A stretch of 64,000 nucleotides of DNA from Defluviitoga tunisiensis (GCF_000953715.1 NZ_LN824141.1:1168001-1232000); one strand, 5' to 3'. Shown: positions 1 to 9,205, numbered from the stretch's first letter. The notes: generated by a model not told the origin, from the letters alone. Translations and numbers: made by a program.

Positions 1-1064
1 TTATCTCCCATTTGTTGTAAGGCTTTAGCCATAGTTACTACTTCATCTTTTCCTTTTGCCTCAAACTTAACAGTTAAATCTCCTTGGCCAAACTCTTGTG
101 CAGATTGAGCCAGTTGACTGATTGGTTTTGAAATACTTATACTCAGGAAAAATATAATTCCAATAGCAAAAGCAATTATTATAGCGATTACTATAAGAAT
201 TTGTCCTAATAATTTGTTAACTGAAGATTTTAAATCTTTTTCAGCAATAATTGCTGCAAAGGACCATCCTGTTGTTGAGGGTATAGGTGAAAAGAATACA
301 TTTTTAATTTCTCCTGTAGGTTCTTTATATTGTCCATAACCTGATTCTTTAGATATCATTTTTTTACCTATTTTGTCAAGATCTTGATAGTTGTCTTTTG
401 ATGATTGAAGGAGATTTAAATTCATTACAATGGATTTATCCGGATGAGCTATAACCATACCTGTTGAATCTACAATAAAGGCATATCCAGATTTTCCAAT
501 ATCTATATCTGAAACAAAGTTTGTTAGTGTATCAAGAAGTACCGTAGCTCCAAAGACACCGATATTCTTATTATTATCTTTTACTGGAACAGTAATCACA
601 AAAACGTTCTTCCCTGAAGCTTTTGAGACTAAGACATCACTTATAGAATACTTTTTGTTATTTTTCATGATATCTATGAAATATTGTCTGTCTGCTAAAT
701 TTGAAACAGACCCAAGGGTATTGGGACTGGTTCCATCTGAGTAGGCAATAAAAAACATTTCATAATCTGGCCTTTCTTTGAGTCTGGGTGGAAGGTATTC
801 TTCCATTAATGAAGTCCAGTCTTTGGTTTGAAAAGCTGTTTTTACTGCATTTGTGTCTGCCAAAAGTTGAACCTCTTTTAACAATCCTTTAAGCCATTCG
901 TCCACAGTTTTTGTTCCTATTTTTTCAATTTCAATGGTTAAATTAGTAACTTCCTGACTTACAACTGAGTTGATCTGCACGTATAGTACCGAAGCTAGAA
1001 TTACTAATAGGGCTATAATTGGTACTAAAATCAAAACGAGCATCTTTGTTCTTAATGTTTTCAT
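1..1064 (-). CDS. Methyl-accepting chemotaxis protein, N-terminal part (cut by window edge)
   Basis: A membrane chemoreceptor that would sense a small ligand outside the cell and signal through CheA/CheW. Translating the minus strand from the ATG at 1062-1064 gives an open frame of 354 residues that runs off the window. It starts with a short basic stretch and a hydrophobic segment (about residues 8-28), then an extracytoplasmic region with the double-Cache pattern (FFIAYSDG, ISDVLVSKASGK, GYAFIVDSTGMVIAHPDKS), a second membrane segment (about residues 280-305) and the start of a HAMP domain (SISISKPISQLAQSAQEFGQGD). The cytoplasmic signalling tip is outside the window. Cache receptors bind amino acids, organic acids or similar; the ligand cannot be told. 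It stands alone on its strand, with the next gene 57 bases upstream. Confidence 0.88.
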   Translation of the reverse strand, partial: MKTLRTKMLVLILVPIIALLVILASVLYVQINSVVSQEVTNLTIEIEKIGTKTVDEWLKGLLKEVQLLADTNAVKTAFQTKDWTSLMEEYLPPRLKERPDYEMFFIAYSDGTSPNTLGSVSNLADRQYFIDIMKNNKKYSISDVLVSKASGKNVFVITVPVKDNNKNIGVFGATVLLDTLTNFVSDIDIGKSGYAFIVDSTGMVIAHPDKSIVMNLNLLQSSKDNYQDLDKIGKKMISKESGYGQYKEPTGEIKNVFFSPIPSTTGWSFAAIIAEKDLKSSVNKLLGQILIVIAIIIAFAIGIIFFLSISISKPISQLAQSAQEFGQGDLTVKFEAKGKDEVVTMAKALQQMGD

Positions 1065-1121
1065 ATCGATTAGCACCCCTCAACTTAATAAAATTTAATG
1101 TTTTAAATACTACTTTTAACT

Positions 1122-1610
1122 TTAAGGATTATTTTTTCTAAAAATACCTTTATATATCCCAGGAACTGAGTTTTCTATGGGAATTGCATTTACAACCTTT
1201 TCATAAAATTTTACTGGTCCAGCACTTCCAATTATTGCATATGCATAACCAATATCCCACATCCCTTTTAAGCTTATTAGTAGAAGGGCTTTTCCTATGT
1301 CTTTTCCCCTGTAATTTTCATCTACCCCCATAGGCCCAAAAAAATCTTTACAAGTAGTATCATAACAAGCAAAACCTACAATTTGATTTTTAGCTGTATC
1401 TATGGCAATAAAACAACTTATAGGTGAACGTGAAAATGCAATATCACTTTCGCTTGCCCAATAATCTCCAAATTTTTCTTGAATCCATCCAACAACATAG
1501 TTTTTTTCAGGTGCTTTAGCCCTTCTCACAGAGATATTCTCTTTTTCAAGGTTGTCAAAAAGTGTTTTATCATACGGTAATTCGTAAAGTTTTACAAGCA
1601 TATCAGGCAT
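1122..1610 (-). CDS. GNAT-family N-acetyltransferase
   Basis: A single-domain acetyl-CoA-dependent acyltransferase of about 162 residues. The GNAT core is visible: a beta strand with IVGFACYDTT, then the acetyl-CoA-binding motif A region (VDENYRGKDIGKALL, which corresponds to R/Q-x-x-G-x-G/A), then YAYAIIGSAGPVKFYEKV near the C-terminus. The open frame could start at a GTG 15 codons earlier, but only the ATG at 1608-1610 has a good ribosome site (AAGGAG six bases upstream), so the shorter start is used. The substrate is unknown. It is not obviously in an operon with its neighbours. Confidence 0.8.
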   Translation of the reverse strand: MPDMLVKLYELPYDKTLFDNLEKENISVRRAKAPEKNYVVGWIQEKFGDYWASESDIAFSRSPISCFIAIDTAKNQIVGFACYDTTCKDFFGPMGVDENYRGKDIGKALLLISLKGMWDIGYAYAIIGSAGPVKFYEKVVNAIPIENSVPGIYKGIFRKNNP

Positions 1611-1727
1611 ATTATATTCTCCTTTTTGTAAAAAAATCTGCGCTAATTTTTTCACAATATTACCATATCATTATTTCAAAATTATAAAAGATAAATTATT
1701 AATTAAAATAATCATTAAAATAAAAAA

Positions 1728-1751
1728 TTGGCTTCCTTAAAAGGAAGCCAA
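1728..1751 (-). terminator. Rho-independent terminator of the amino-sugar operon
   Basis: A perfect 11-bp stem (TTGGCTTCCTT / AAGGAAGCCAA) with a two-base loop. On the minus strand it is followed by an AT-rich run containing TTTTTTA. It lies 31 bases past the stop of the GH18 gene. Confidence 0.85.
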
Positions 1752-1781
1752 AAGCAGGAATAATATAATATTAAGAAAATG

Positions 1782-2969
1782 TTACTTCTTCAGAGTTTCA
1801 TAAGCAGAGTTTAAAAGATCGTTTTCTATATCATCTACGTATTCCCAATACATTATTCCACCTAAATCCATTTCTTTAACGTACCTAGCTTTTTCAGCTA
1901 CTGATTGTGGGTCTTCATAGGTTATAAATGTTTCTCCATCATATAAATAAGGAACTTTTGCATCATCATCCCAGAATCTTTTGAAATTATTCTTATTTAC
2001 ATAATATTGTTTGAGGATAGTGTATGGAATGGAGCCACCTGGCCATATAGTATCTTGATATTTTTGAAATAATCCGTCGCCATTTTCACCGGGTTGTGCA
2101 CCGTGGAATTCTCTTCCATAAGCTGGGAATCCCAAAACTAACTTTTCAGCAGGTATACCTCTATTAATAAATCTTTTAATTGCTGCGTCAGAAGATAATC
2201 CCCAATGAGCGACAGGATCTTGAGGGTTTATATATAGATTTGAATGGTGAGCAGTATTTTCGCTCCATGGTCCCTGATAATCATATCCCATAACATTAAT
2301 TGAATTTACTAATGGTACAACTTCTTCCCATTCTATTACATCTAAAAACCATCCAGAGACATTGGTACAGAACGAGATTTCCTTATCTTCTCCTAATTTT
2401 TTTCTAAGTAGTTTAATGACTTCTGTAAAATTTTCTTTATCTTCCTTTCGAGCTTCTATTGTTCCTCCTCCACCATCTACAGGATATTCCCAATCAATAT
2501 CTATGCCATCTAAATTATATTTTTTTAGATATTCTACGACGCTGTCAACAAAAATTTCACGTGTAGCTTTGGTTGCCGCCATATCTGAAAATCCGTCAGC
2601 TCCCCAACCTCCAACAGCAACAATTATTTTTAAATCAGGATACTTTTTCTGTACCCTTCTTACCTCTTCCCAGATACTATCAATAATAGTTTGAGAAGAT
2701 ACAGTATCTGGGACTCCAGGTATTCTTACATCGTGGTTTGATATTTTAAATTCGTTGTTAATTCGGGCAAAAGCTAAATATAAGTGGGTTAACTTGTCTC
2801 CTTGAATATCTTCCGCAATCCAATCTTTTCCCACCCAACAGGGCAAGTACGCAATGATTTTGTAATCTTTGTCTTCCAATGTTATGTTCTCCTTTGTATT
2901 GCTAAGATTCTCAGAAAAGCTTAATAAACTTACTGCTAACACCATTAAAATAATCCATATTTTTTTCAT
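1782..2969 (-). CDS. Secreted glycoside hydrolase family 18 (chitinase-like)
   Basis: A 395-residue secreted enzyme expected to cut beta-1,4-linked N-acetylglucosamine polymers outside the cell. It begins with a signal peptide (residues 1-19, MKKIWIILMVLAVSLLSFS). The GH18 barrel follows: LTHLYLAFARIN (strand 1-2 region), IIVAVGGWG (about 115-123), the catalytic signature DGIDIDWEYP with D154, D157, D159 and proton donor E161, INVMGYDYQGPW (about 225-236) and the closing GGIMYWEYVDD. All key residues are present. It is the last gene of the operon with a repressor, a GH3 hexosaminidase and a sugar ABC importer, so its products probably feed that importer. Chitin or peptidoglycan fragments are both possible substrates. 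Confidence 0.9.
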   Translation of the reverse strand: MKKIWIILMVLAVSLLSFSENLSNTKENITLEDKDYKIIAYLPCWVGKDWIAEDIQGDKLTHLYLAFARINNEFKISNHDVRIPGVPDTVSSQTIIDSIWEEVRRVQKKYPDLKIIVAVGGWGADGFSDMAATKATREIFVDSVVEYLKKYNLDGIDIDWEYPVDGGGGTIEARKEDKENFTEVIKLLRKKLGEDKEISFCTNVSGWFLDVIEWEEVVPLVNSINVMGYDYQGPWSENTAHHSNLYINPQDPVAHWGLSSDAAIKRFINRGIPAEKLVLGFPAYGREFHGAQPGENGDGLFQKYQDTIWPGGSIPYTILKQYYVNKNNFKRFWDDDAKVPYLYDGETFITYEDPQSVAEKARYVKEMDLGGIMYWEYVDDIENDLLNSAYETLKK

Positions 2970-2975
2970 TTTTTC

Positions 2976-4238
2976 CTACCCCTTCACACTTCCGGCAGTA
3001 ATACCGGATATGATTTGTTTTTGGAAAATTAAAAATGCTATCATTATTGGTAAACCAACAATAGTCGTAGCAGACATAAGGTAGGGCCATTGTAATTGCG
3101 TTAATTGTTGATATAATGCTAAACCAACTTGAGCCGTTCTCATTTCACGAGAAGAAGTTAATATCAAAGGCATAAAAAGGTCGTTCCATGTTGTTATAAA
3201 CGTGTTTATTCCCATTACAGCTAATGCTGGCGAAGAAAGCGGCATCACTATCTTAAAAAAGACTGCAAATGGTCCAGCTCCATCTACTACAGCTGCCTGT
3301 TCAATCTCAAGTGGAAGTTGCTCGATGTATTGTTTTAAAATAAAAATACCAAAAGGTGTTACTAATTGAGGAAGTATTAATGCCCAATAAGTATCTAAAA
3401 AGTTTAAGTTTTTCATCAATATAAAAATAGGAATGGTAGTTACTTGAAATGGAATCATCATTGTAGCAAGTATTAGTCCAAATAAAAAGTTTTTACCTTT
3501 AAATTCTCTTCTTGCAAATGCATATGCAACCATTGAAGAGAATAAGAGATTAGCAAGGACTACAACGACTGAAATAATAACGCTATTGATGATATACCTT
3601 CCAAACATATCTTCTGTCCATACGATAACATAATTCATCAAGGTTGGATATTGATTATATACCTTTATATCGTCTATTAGAAAAGCAACGTTAGATACTT
3701 CTTTTTCATTATTTAGTACGACAGAGATTCCAGTAACAAACTTTAAGTTTAATTTATCCTGATCAAGTTCTTTTTTGTCTATTTTTATTTCTTGCCATTG
3801 ACCATTTTTTTCTAAAGTAAAAGGAATATCTTGAAATAACCCATTAACATCTTCAAATCTAACATATCCTTTATTGATATCTGGAGTTTCTACCTTCAAC
3901 CAAAAGTTCAAGGTTTTTATTTTTCGTAAATCTCTGGTAGCTCCTATCATTTTTATACCAGGATTTCTTTCGCTTGTCGACTCGATTTTCAAAGATTGAG
4001 TTGAGGTAGGAGACTCTTTTGCTAATAAATAATCGGTATTTCCTAGTGGTGCAATAGTTCTTTTTATAACGCTCATATAACCTGCTTCAAAGTCATTTAA
4101 ATAATAATCTTTTACAATATTTGTCATATTTCCCTGGGGAATAAAGGATGTATAAATCATTATTACTAAAGGGAAAAGAAATATTATTAGCAAACAAAAA
4201 GAAATAATTAATAATACGGTTTTTTTAATATTCATCAA
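2976..4238 (-). CDS. Sugar ABC transporter permease (MalG type) with an inserted extracytoplasmic domain
   Basis: An inner-membrane permease of the carbohydrate-uptake-1 family. The C-terminal half shows the typical transmembrane core and the EAA loop (EQAAVVDGAGPFAVFFKIVMP) that docks the ATPase. The protein has 420 residues against about 270-300 for the family: between the first helix (about 8-30) and the second (about 215) lies an extra domain of some 180 residues with beta-rich, carbohydrate-binding-like text (KTLNFWLKVETPD, GYVRFEDVNG, NVAFLIDDIKVYN). Its start overlaps the stop of the upstream permease by four bases (ATGA). No ATPase gene is in the operon, so a shared ATPase must serve it. 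Confidence 0.9.
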   Translation of the reverse strand: MMNIKKTVLLIISFCLLIIFLFPLVIMIYTSFIPQGNMTNIVKDYYLNDFEAGYMSVIKRTIAPLGNTDYLLAKESPTSTQSLKIESTSERNPGIKMIGATRDLRKIKTLNFWLKVETPDINKGYVRFEDVNGLFQDIPFTLEKNGQWQEIKIDKKELDQDKLNLKFVTGISVVLNNEKEVSNVAFLIDDIKVYNQYPTLMNYVIVWTEDMFGRYIINSVIISVVVVLANLLFSSMVAYAFARREFKGKNFLFGLILATMMIPFQVTTIPIFILMKNLNFLDTYWALILPQLVTPFGIFILKQYIEQLPLEIEQAAVVDGAGPFAVFFKIVMPLSSPALAVMGINTFITTWNDLFMPLILTSSREMRTAQVGLALYQQLTQLQWPYLMSATTIVGLPIMIAFLIFQKQIISGITAGSVKG

Positions 4239-5107
4239 TATTCACTCCTCAGGGCCCTTTGCTGAATCAAGGTAATAATTAAAATGATAATTACTAATAT
4301 ATAAGCCATAGCTGAGGCATACCCCATTTTAAATTGTCTAAAACCTGTGATATAAAGGTAGTGAACAATAGTTTGAGTAGAATTTAAAGGGCCTCCACCA
4401 GTCATTGTAAAAATTTCCGCAAAGATTTGAAAAGAACGAATAGTATTTATTGCTATTACAAAAAATAAAGTAGGTTTTACTAATGGAAGTGTTATCTTAA
4501 AAAATGCATCAGTACTAGATGCTCCATCAATTGCAGCAGATTCATATAATTCTTCTGGTATACTTTGTAGACCCGACAAGAAAATTATGGTATAATACCC
4601 AATAGCCGCCCAGATGTCCATTATCATAATAGCTAATAGAGCGGTGTCTGGTGAAGCAAGCCAACCAGTATTTTTTTCAATACCAAAGATCCTTAGCATA
4701 TAGTTAAGAATTCCGTCTGCACTATAAATATACCGCCAAATTGTTGATATAACAACCATAGACATTACAGATGGCAAGAAGAAACCTGCTTTAAATAAAC
4801 CTTTACATTTAACCATTTTACTGTTGATTAAAACAGCAAGGAGAATTGATATAATTGTTGTAAATGGAATTGTTCCAACGACAAATATCAATGTGTTTTT
4901 CATAGCTTTTAAGAATATTTCGTCTTTAAATAACGCAGTATAATTTTTTAAACCAACAAAGTTCATCGCCGGGTTTAACCCGGAATAATCTGTAAAACTT
5001 ATCCCAATCGAAAAAATAATTGGATAAGCGGAAAATATTATAAAAGTTATGATCCAAGGAAGCAGGAAAGCAAGAGTTATCAAATTGTACTTTCGTTTTG
5101 TTTTCAT
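4235..5107 (-). CDS. Sugar ABC transporter permease (MalF type)
   Basis: A 290-residue inner-membrane permease, partner of the next gene. Six hydrophobic segments are evident, with the EAA loop ESAAIDGASSTDAFFKITLP near residue 190. It is translationally coupled to the downstream permease by a four-base overlap. It lacks the extra domain seen in its partner. Confidence 0.92.
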   Translation of the reverse strand: MKTKRKYNLITLAFLLPWIITFIIFSAYPIIFSIGISFTDYSGLNPAMNFVGLKNYTALFKDEIFLKAMKNTLIFVVGTIPFTTIISILLAVLINSKMVKCKGLFKAGFFLPSVMSMVVISTIWRYIYSADGILNYMLRIFGIEKNTGWLASPDTALLAIMIMDIWAAIGYYTIIFLSGLQSIPEELYESAAIDGASSTDAFFKITLPLVKPTLFFVIAINTIRSFQIFAEIFTMTGGGPLNSTQTIVHYLYITGFRQFKMGYASAMAYILVIIILIITLIQQRALRSEY

Positions 5108-5176
5108 TATAGACAGCTTCTCCTTTTCACATTTTTTAGTCTATATAATCAAATTTTGGATTTGATTTTATAGAAA

Positions 5177-5196
5177 GGCAGAGGATAACCTCTGCC
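5177..5196 (-). terminator. Intercistronic hairpin after the binding-protein gene
   Basis: An 8-bp perfect stem (GGCAGAGG / CCTCTGCC) with a four-base loop, located between the binding-protein stop and the first permease. On the minus strand a weak T-run follows. In ABC operons such hairpins commonly protect the binding-protein mRNA or lower expression of the permeases; that role is inferred. Confidence 0.6.
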
Positions 5197-5223
5197 CACA
5201 ATTCACTTTCAATAACTAACTTG

Positions 5224-6429
5224 TTACAGTAATGATTGAATTTGTTCGTTGTATTTTTGTAAAATATTTTCAATAGGTGTATTTGTGAGTAATATTTCTT
5301 CAACGATGTTGGTAAATAGTTGTTCAATCTTGTTAGCTTCAGCTAATGGTGGAAATGGTACAGCATATTGATTCTGTTCCAAGAATGTTCTGTGTAGTGG
5401 ATGACTCTCGAACCATGGGTCTTTTTCGATTCCTACTTTTGTCGGGAAAACCTCGCCCGTGGTTCGGGTTATTTGCATAGCAACTTTTTCACCTAATAGA
5501 TATTCAACAACTCTCCATGCTTCGTCAATGTTCTTGCATTGTGAGGAAATACCTAACACTTCTCCGCCTGCAAAGGAAGCATGATAACCGTAATTTTCTC
5601 TTGGTTTTGGAATAAAGGCTACGTCAAAAATAGTTTCAGGATAATCTCTTTGTGTATTATTGATATATGCAGGACCCGCAAAGAAGAAACCTAATTTTCC
5701 TTTTCCAAAAGCTTCTGCCAATTCAGATTCTTTTCCTAGTAGTGCGTAATCTTTTAAACTTCTGTAATAGTATGCAGCTTCGATGACTGGGTCAGAATTT
5801 AAGGTTGCTTTTTTCAAATCTGGAGATACAAAATGTCCAAAATTACCCCATACAGCTGGTAAGAACCATTCTTGATATGGACTATATAATTCCCCAACAC
5901 AAAGTCCTACACCATAAATATCTGGACCAAGTGCATGGATCTTAGCAGAAGCATTTAAAAGCTCCATCCAGGTTTTTGGAGGATTGTCTGGATCTAAACC
6001 TGCTTTTTCAAGTAATTCTAAATTGTAGTACATACATCTTGGAGCAAGTAGCCATGGAAATCCCCAATATTTATCCTGATACTCAACGAAATTCCATGCA
6101 ACGTAATCATCTTTTGCTTTTCCAACTAAATCGTCAACAGGTCTTAATACACCTTGAGATGCAAATGTTGCTAGCCAAGTGTTACCTAGTTCAATTACAT
6201 CAGGCGCTGTTCCAGCAGCAATAGATGTTACTATTCTGTCAAATCCTGTAGCCCATGAAAGCTGTACAATCTCTAATTCAATATCAGGATTTGCTTTTTC
6301 AAAATCTGCCTTAACTTGTTGGGATAGGTTATCATCCATCATGAACTGCCAAACAGATATCTTGGTTTTTCCAAACGATAAAAGTGTTAATCCAACAAGC
6401 ATAAACACTAATAATACCTTTTTACTCAT
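5224..6429 (-). CDS. Sugar ABC transporter substrate-binding protein
   Basis: A 401-residue exported binding protein that would deliver an oligosaccharide to the two permeases. Signal peptide MSKKVLLVFMLVGLTLLSFG is followed directly by the mature fold (KISVWQFMMDD; ANPDIELEIVQLSW; GTAPDVIELGNTWLATFASQGVLRPVDDLV; FAGGEVLGISSQCKNIDEAWRVVEYLL), typical of the UgpB/MalE-like family. No lipobox cysteine is seen at the cleavage region. The ribosome site is AGGAGG upstream of the ATG. The operon suggests chito-oligosaccharides or related amino sugars as ligand; binding has not been shown. Confidence 0.9.
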   Translation of the reverse strand: MSKKVLLVFMLVGLTLLSFGKTKISVWQFMMDDNLSQQVKADFEKANPDIELEIVQLSWATGFDRIVTSIAAGTAPDVIELGNTWLATFASQGVLRPVDDLVGKAKDDYVAWNFVEYQDKYWGFPWLLAPRCMYYNLELLEKAGLDPDNPPKTWMELLNASAKIHALGPDIYGVGLCVGELYSPYQEWFLPAVWGNFGHFVSPDLKKATLNSDPVIEAAYYYRSLKDYALLGKESELAEAFGKGKLGFFFAGPAYINNTQRDYPETIFDVAFIPKPRENYGYHASFAGGEVLGISSQCKNIDEAWRVVEYLLGEKVAMQITRTTGEVFPTKVGIEKDPWFESHPLHRTFLEQNQYAVPFPPLAEANKIEQLFTNIVEEILLTNTPIENILQKYNEQIQSLL

Positions 6430-6532
6430 ACTTAAAACCTCCTCCTTTTGTGAGTTAGATGAAATGTGTAACTAAAACCAGTACACGTTTGTTACTATCT
6501 CACCTCCTCTTTTATTTATTTTTCAGAAGTGT

Positions 6533-7954
6533 TTAGATATCAAATATCGTCTTTAATGCATAATATACTGATACGGCTTTTGTTGAGTTTGTTAGAACAT
6601 ATTTTTCTGTTTTGTAGTTTTGAAGATCCCTCTCATCCCTCAAAATAATGTATATAACTTGATTTGCATATTCTTTTATCTCTTTTTGCATTTTTAATTG
6701 TTTTTCAAATAGAAAAGAGTCTACAACAAAAGACACTATGAGCTCTGTTTTTTCTAAAGAACCATTTATTTTTCCATTTTCAAAATTAAAGGTAGTTATC
6801 TGAGGATTTTCAAATAAATTCCTTATCAAATCTGTATATTCATAGTAGTCTTTGTTACTGGTATCTGATGGAGAAAGTGGGTCTCCTTGTGGAACAAGGA
6901 AGGTGATTTCTGAAAAATTCAATTTTTCGTTTATATTAGTCTTAATAGCTTTTTTTGAAATTTCTGTTAAAAATCTTGCTTCATAATTTGGTTCTACAAA
7001 TTGGTTTTGAAGAGAAGTAATCCTGTTAAAACTATTTTCTAATAATTGTTTGTCAATTTCTCCATTTGAGTACAACGAGATTAACTCTTTGTAGAGAGGT
7101 TCAAAATTAGCATCACAATCCCCAACAAGCAATAAATCCCCAGTTGCGTTAAAGAATTTTGATACAATTTCTCGAGGAGAATAATTATCATGAATAGCCT
7201 TCATTTCAAGTGCATCAGTTATGATTAGTCCTTGATAGCCCATCTTTTCTCTGAGCAGATTTTTTAAGATTGTTTTTGATAGAGTTGCAATGATATTGTC
7301 ATCATATTGTGGGTAAATAATATGCGCAGTCATTATAGCTTCTGCTCCAGCTTCTATAGCTTTCATAAACGGAAACAAGTCACTTTCATCCAAATTTGGT
7401 ATTATTGGTATTTCATGATGTGAATCTTGCATCGCCTTTCCGTGCCCAGGAAAATGTTTACAAGTTCCTATTATGTGATTGTTTAATCCCTTTAAAAAAT
7501 TGACTCCATATTCAGCGACTATTTTTGGATTATCCGAAAAAGATCTTAAACCTACTACTGGACTAGATTTATTAGCTCTCACATCTAATACAGGCGCAAA
7601 TAACATGTTGAAACCAATCTTACGCAATTCGTTTCCTAAAAAGTCTCCAAAAATATATGCATAATGTGGTTCGTTTGATGCACCTAAAGCTTTATTACCT
7701 GGTGAAGGGAGTATCCCCGGAACAGTTTCAAGCTGTCCACCCTCATGATCTGACGAGATGAATAATCTAACGCCGTCATCAATGATTTCGTGCAGTCTTT
7801 CTATGCTTAATTGAAGATCGCTTAACGACCTCATGTTAGATGGATAAAGTATTATTCCAGCTGGTTTAATTTCTTTAATTAAATCTATATGATGTTTTTT
7901 TATTCCATGTTGAAATCCTAGTATAAAGAACTTTCCTAAGTCGTTTTTGTTCAA
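6533..7954 (-). CDS. Glycoside hydrolase family 3 beta-N-acetylhexosaminidase (NagZ-like)
   Basis: A 473-residue enzyme without signal peptide, so cytoplasmic, expected to release GlcNAc from imported oligosaccharides or muropeptides. It has the NagZ-type catalytic loop: KHFPGHG at 166-172 followed by D177-S-H179 (the Asp/His dyad of this subfamily), and the nucleophile in GLIITDALEM (D247). EGGQLETVPG at 71-80 also fits. It starts with TTG at 7952-7954, supported by GAGGAGG upstream. The last 130 residues are poorly conserved. It is 14 bases downstream of the ROK repressor and upstream of the binding protein. Confidence 0.88.
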   Translation of the reverse strand: MNKNDLGKFFILGFQHGIKKHHIDLIKEIKPAGIILYPSNMRSLSDLQLSIERLHEIIDDGVRLFISSDHEGGQLETVPGILPSPGNKALGASNEPHYAYIFGDFLGNELRKIGFNMLFAPVLDVRANKSSPVVGLRSFSDNPKIVAEYGVNFLKGLNNHIIGTCKHFPGHGKAMQDSHHEIPIIPNLDESDLFPFMKAIEAGAEAIMTAHIIYPQYDDNIIATLSKTILKNLLREKMGYQGLIITDALEMKAIHDNYSPREIVSKFFNATGDLLLVGDCDANFEPLYKELISLYSNGEIDKQLLENSFNRITSLQNQFVEPNYEARFLTEISKKAIKTNINEKLNFSEITFLVPQGDPLSPSDTSNKDYYEYTDLIRNLFENPQITTFNFENGKINGSLEKTELIVSFVVDSFLFEKQLKMQKEIKEYANQVIYIILRDERDLQNYKTEKYVLTNSTKAVSVYYALKTIFDI

Positions 7955-7968
7955 CTTGTCTTCCTCCT

Positions 7969-9054
7969 CTAAACTGTCTGTAATTTTTTAAAAAATTTCT
8001 TCAAGTATCTTTCTTCCTCAAAAGTCTTTGTTATAAAGTTAATAGCGGCTCCTACTGCGTTTACGGATTCATCTTTACTCTCTTTAAGAAATTTGATTTT
8101 TCTTTTATCTTTCATAAATATTTTTTTTCTTGTTTCTTCTAGAAGATAACTGAGAGCGAGTTCAGGAAGAAATCTTATATTTCCATCGTAAATTATTGTA
8201 TCTGGATCTAAAATACTTCCCAATAACCCAATCTTTTCTGATAAATTATCAAGAAAAGATTTAACTGCCTCAAAAACTTCTTCTTCATCAAAATTTTTTA
8301 AAAAGTTAAAATAATCCGTTTCATATTTTTTATCTTTTACTAAATTAAATTTGAATTCATATTCACCAGAACAGTTGTTAGATCCATGGTACAAATGATT
8401 ATCGATAATTATTCCAATACCAACTCCCACAAGATCTTTAAGTTCATATGGTATAGAAGTGTATATGTATAAAATATTTCTAGCAGTATTTTTTAGTTTT
8501 GAGTTATAGTATGCAGCACCAATGTTTGAATCGTTGTCTATGAGAATAGGTAAGGATATTTTGTTTGATAGTTCCTTAACTAGTAAATAATTTTCTATTC
8601 CGAGGGCTTGTGAGAAAACAATCTTACCTTTAATAGGGTCGATAATACCTGGTAAAGATATTCCTATTGCGTATAGATTAAAATTTTTTTTATCTTCTAC
8701 AATGTTAATAATTAGTTCTGTTAAATTTGATTTGTTAATTTTTTGATGAATAACAAATTTGTCAATAATATCTCCATTAAAATTTGTGATGACTCCTTCA
8801 ATACCGTTTTGCTCAATTTCAAGGCCCAATACTTGAAAAATATCGTAATTAAAAGAGTATACATTAGTTTTACGTCCACCATGAGAGCCTGGTTTTAACG
8901 AACCCTCAGTTACTACTATGTTTGATTGCTTGAGTTTTCTAATATGTCTAGATACTGTAGATTTGTCTAGGGTCAAGTCTTCAGAAATTTGATTTATTGT
9001 GGCTTTTTTGTGAGACCATAAATATTTTGTAATTGAAAATAGATTTTCTTGCAT
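7969..9054 (-). CDS. ROK-family transcriptional repressor
   Basis: A 361-residue regulator of the NagC/XylR type that probably senses a sugar and represses its own operon. Residues about 14-42 form a winged helix-turn-helix (TINQISEDLTLDKSTVSRHIRKL). The ROK fold follows (YAIGISLPGIIDPIKGKIVFS; LPILIDNDSNIGAAYYNS). The usual zinc-binding cysteine cluster is not visible and the GEIGH-like stretch reads SGEYEF, so it is unlikely to be an active sugar kinase. The ATG at 9052-9054 has AAGGAG upstream. It is first in the operon, just below a promoter with a 39-bp palindrome. Confidence 0.88.
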   Translation of the reverse strand: MQENLFSITKYLWSHKKATINQISEDLTLDKSTVSRHIRKLKQSNIVVTEGSLKPGSHGGRKTNVYSFNYDIFQVLGLEIEQNGIEGVITNFNGDIIDKFVIHQKINKSNLTELIINIVEDKKNFNLYAIGISLPGIIDPIKGKIVFSQALGIENYLLVKELSNKISLPILIDNDSNIGAAYYNSKLKNTARNILYIYTSIPYELKDLVGVGIGIIIDNHLYHGSNNCSGEYEFKFNLVKDKKYETDYFNFLKNFDEEEVFEAVKSFLDNLSEKIGLLGSILDPDTIIYDGNIRFLPELALSYLLEETRKKIFMKDKRKIKFLKESKDESVNAVGAAINFITKTFEEERYLKKFFKKLQTV

Positions 9055-9140
9055 TATCTCTAGCTCCTTTAATTATTTTATCCTTTAATTCAGAATACGA
9101 TAAGTACATTTTTTTGAAAGTGTAGGTTCTAGGTGGAGGA

Positions 9141-9205
9141 AATTTAGTTTGTTGCTTGCAGCATGCAACCAACTAAATTATACAACTATTTTATTACTTT
9201 GTAAA
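9141..9205 (-). promoter_or_regulatory. Operon promoter overlapped by a 39-bp palindromic operator
   Basis: On the minus strand a -35 box TTTACA (9205-9200) and -10 box TATAAT (9182-9177) are separated by exactly 17 bases. Overlapping the -10 box and running downstream is an inverted repeat: left arm AATTTAGTTTGTTGCTTGC (9141-9159), one central base, right arm 9161-9179; 17 of 19 pairs match. It lies about 90 bases upstream of the ROK gene, which makes autorepression by that protein the natural reading. Confidence 0.8.

Noticed and set aside
5136..5327. 63-codon frame opposite reading phase at the end of the binding-protein gene
   Set aside because: Shadow frame covering a hairpin; no ribosome site.
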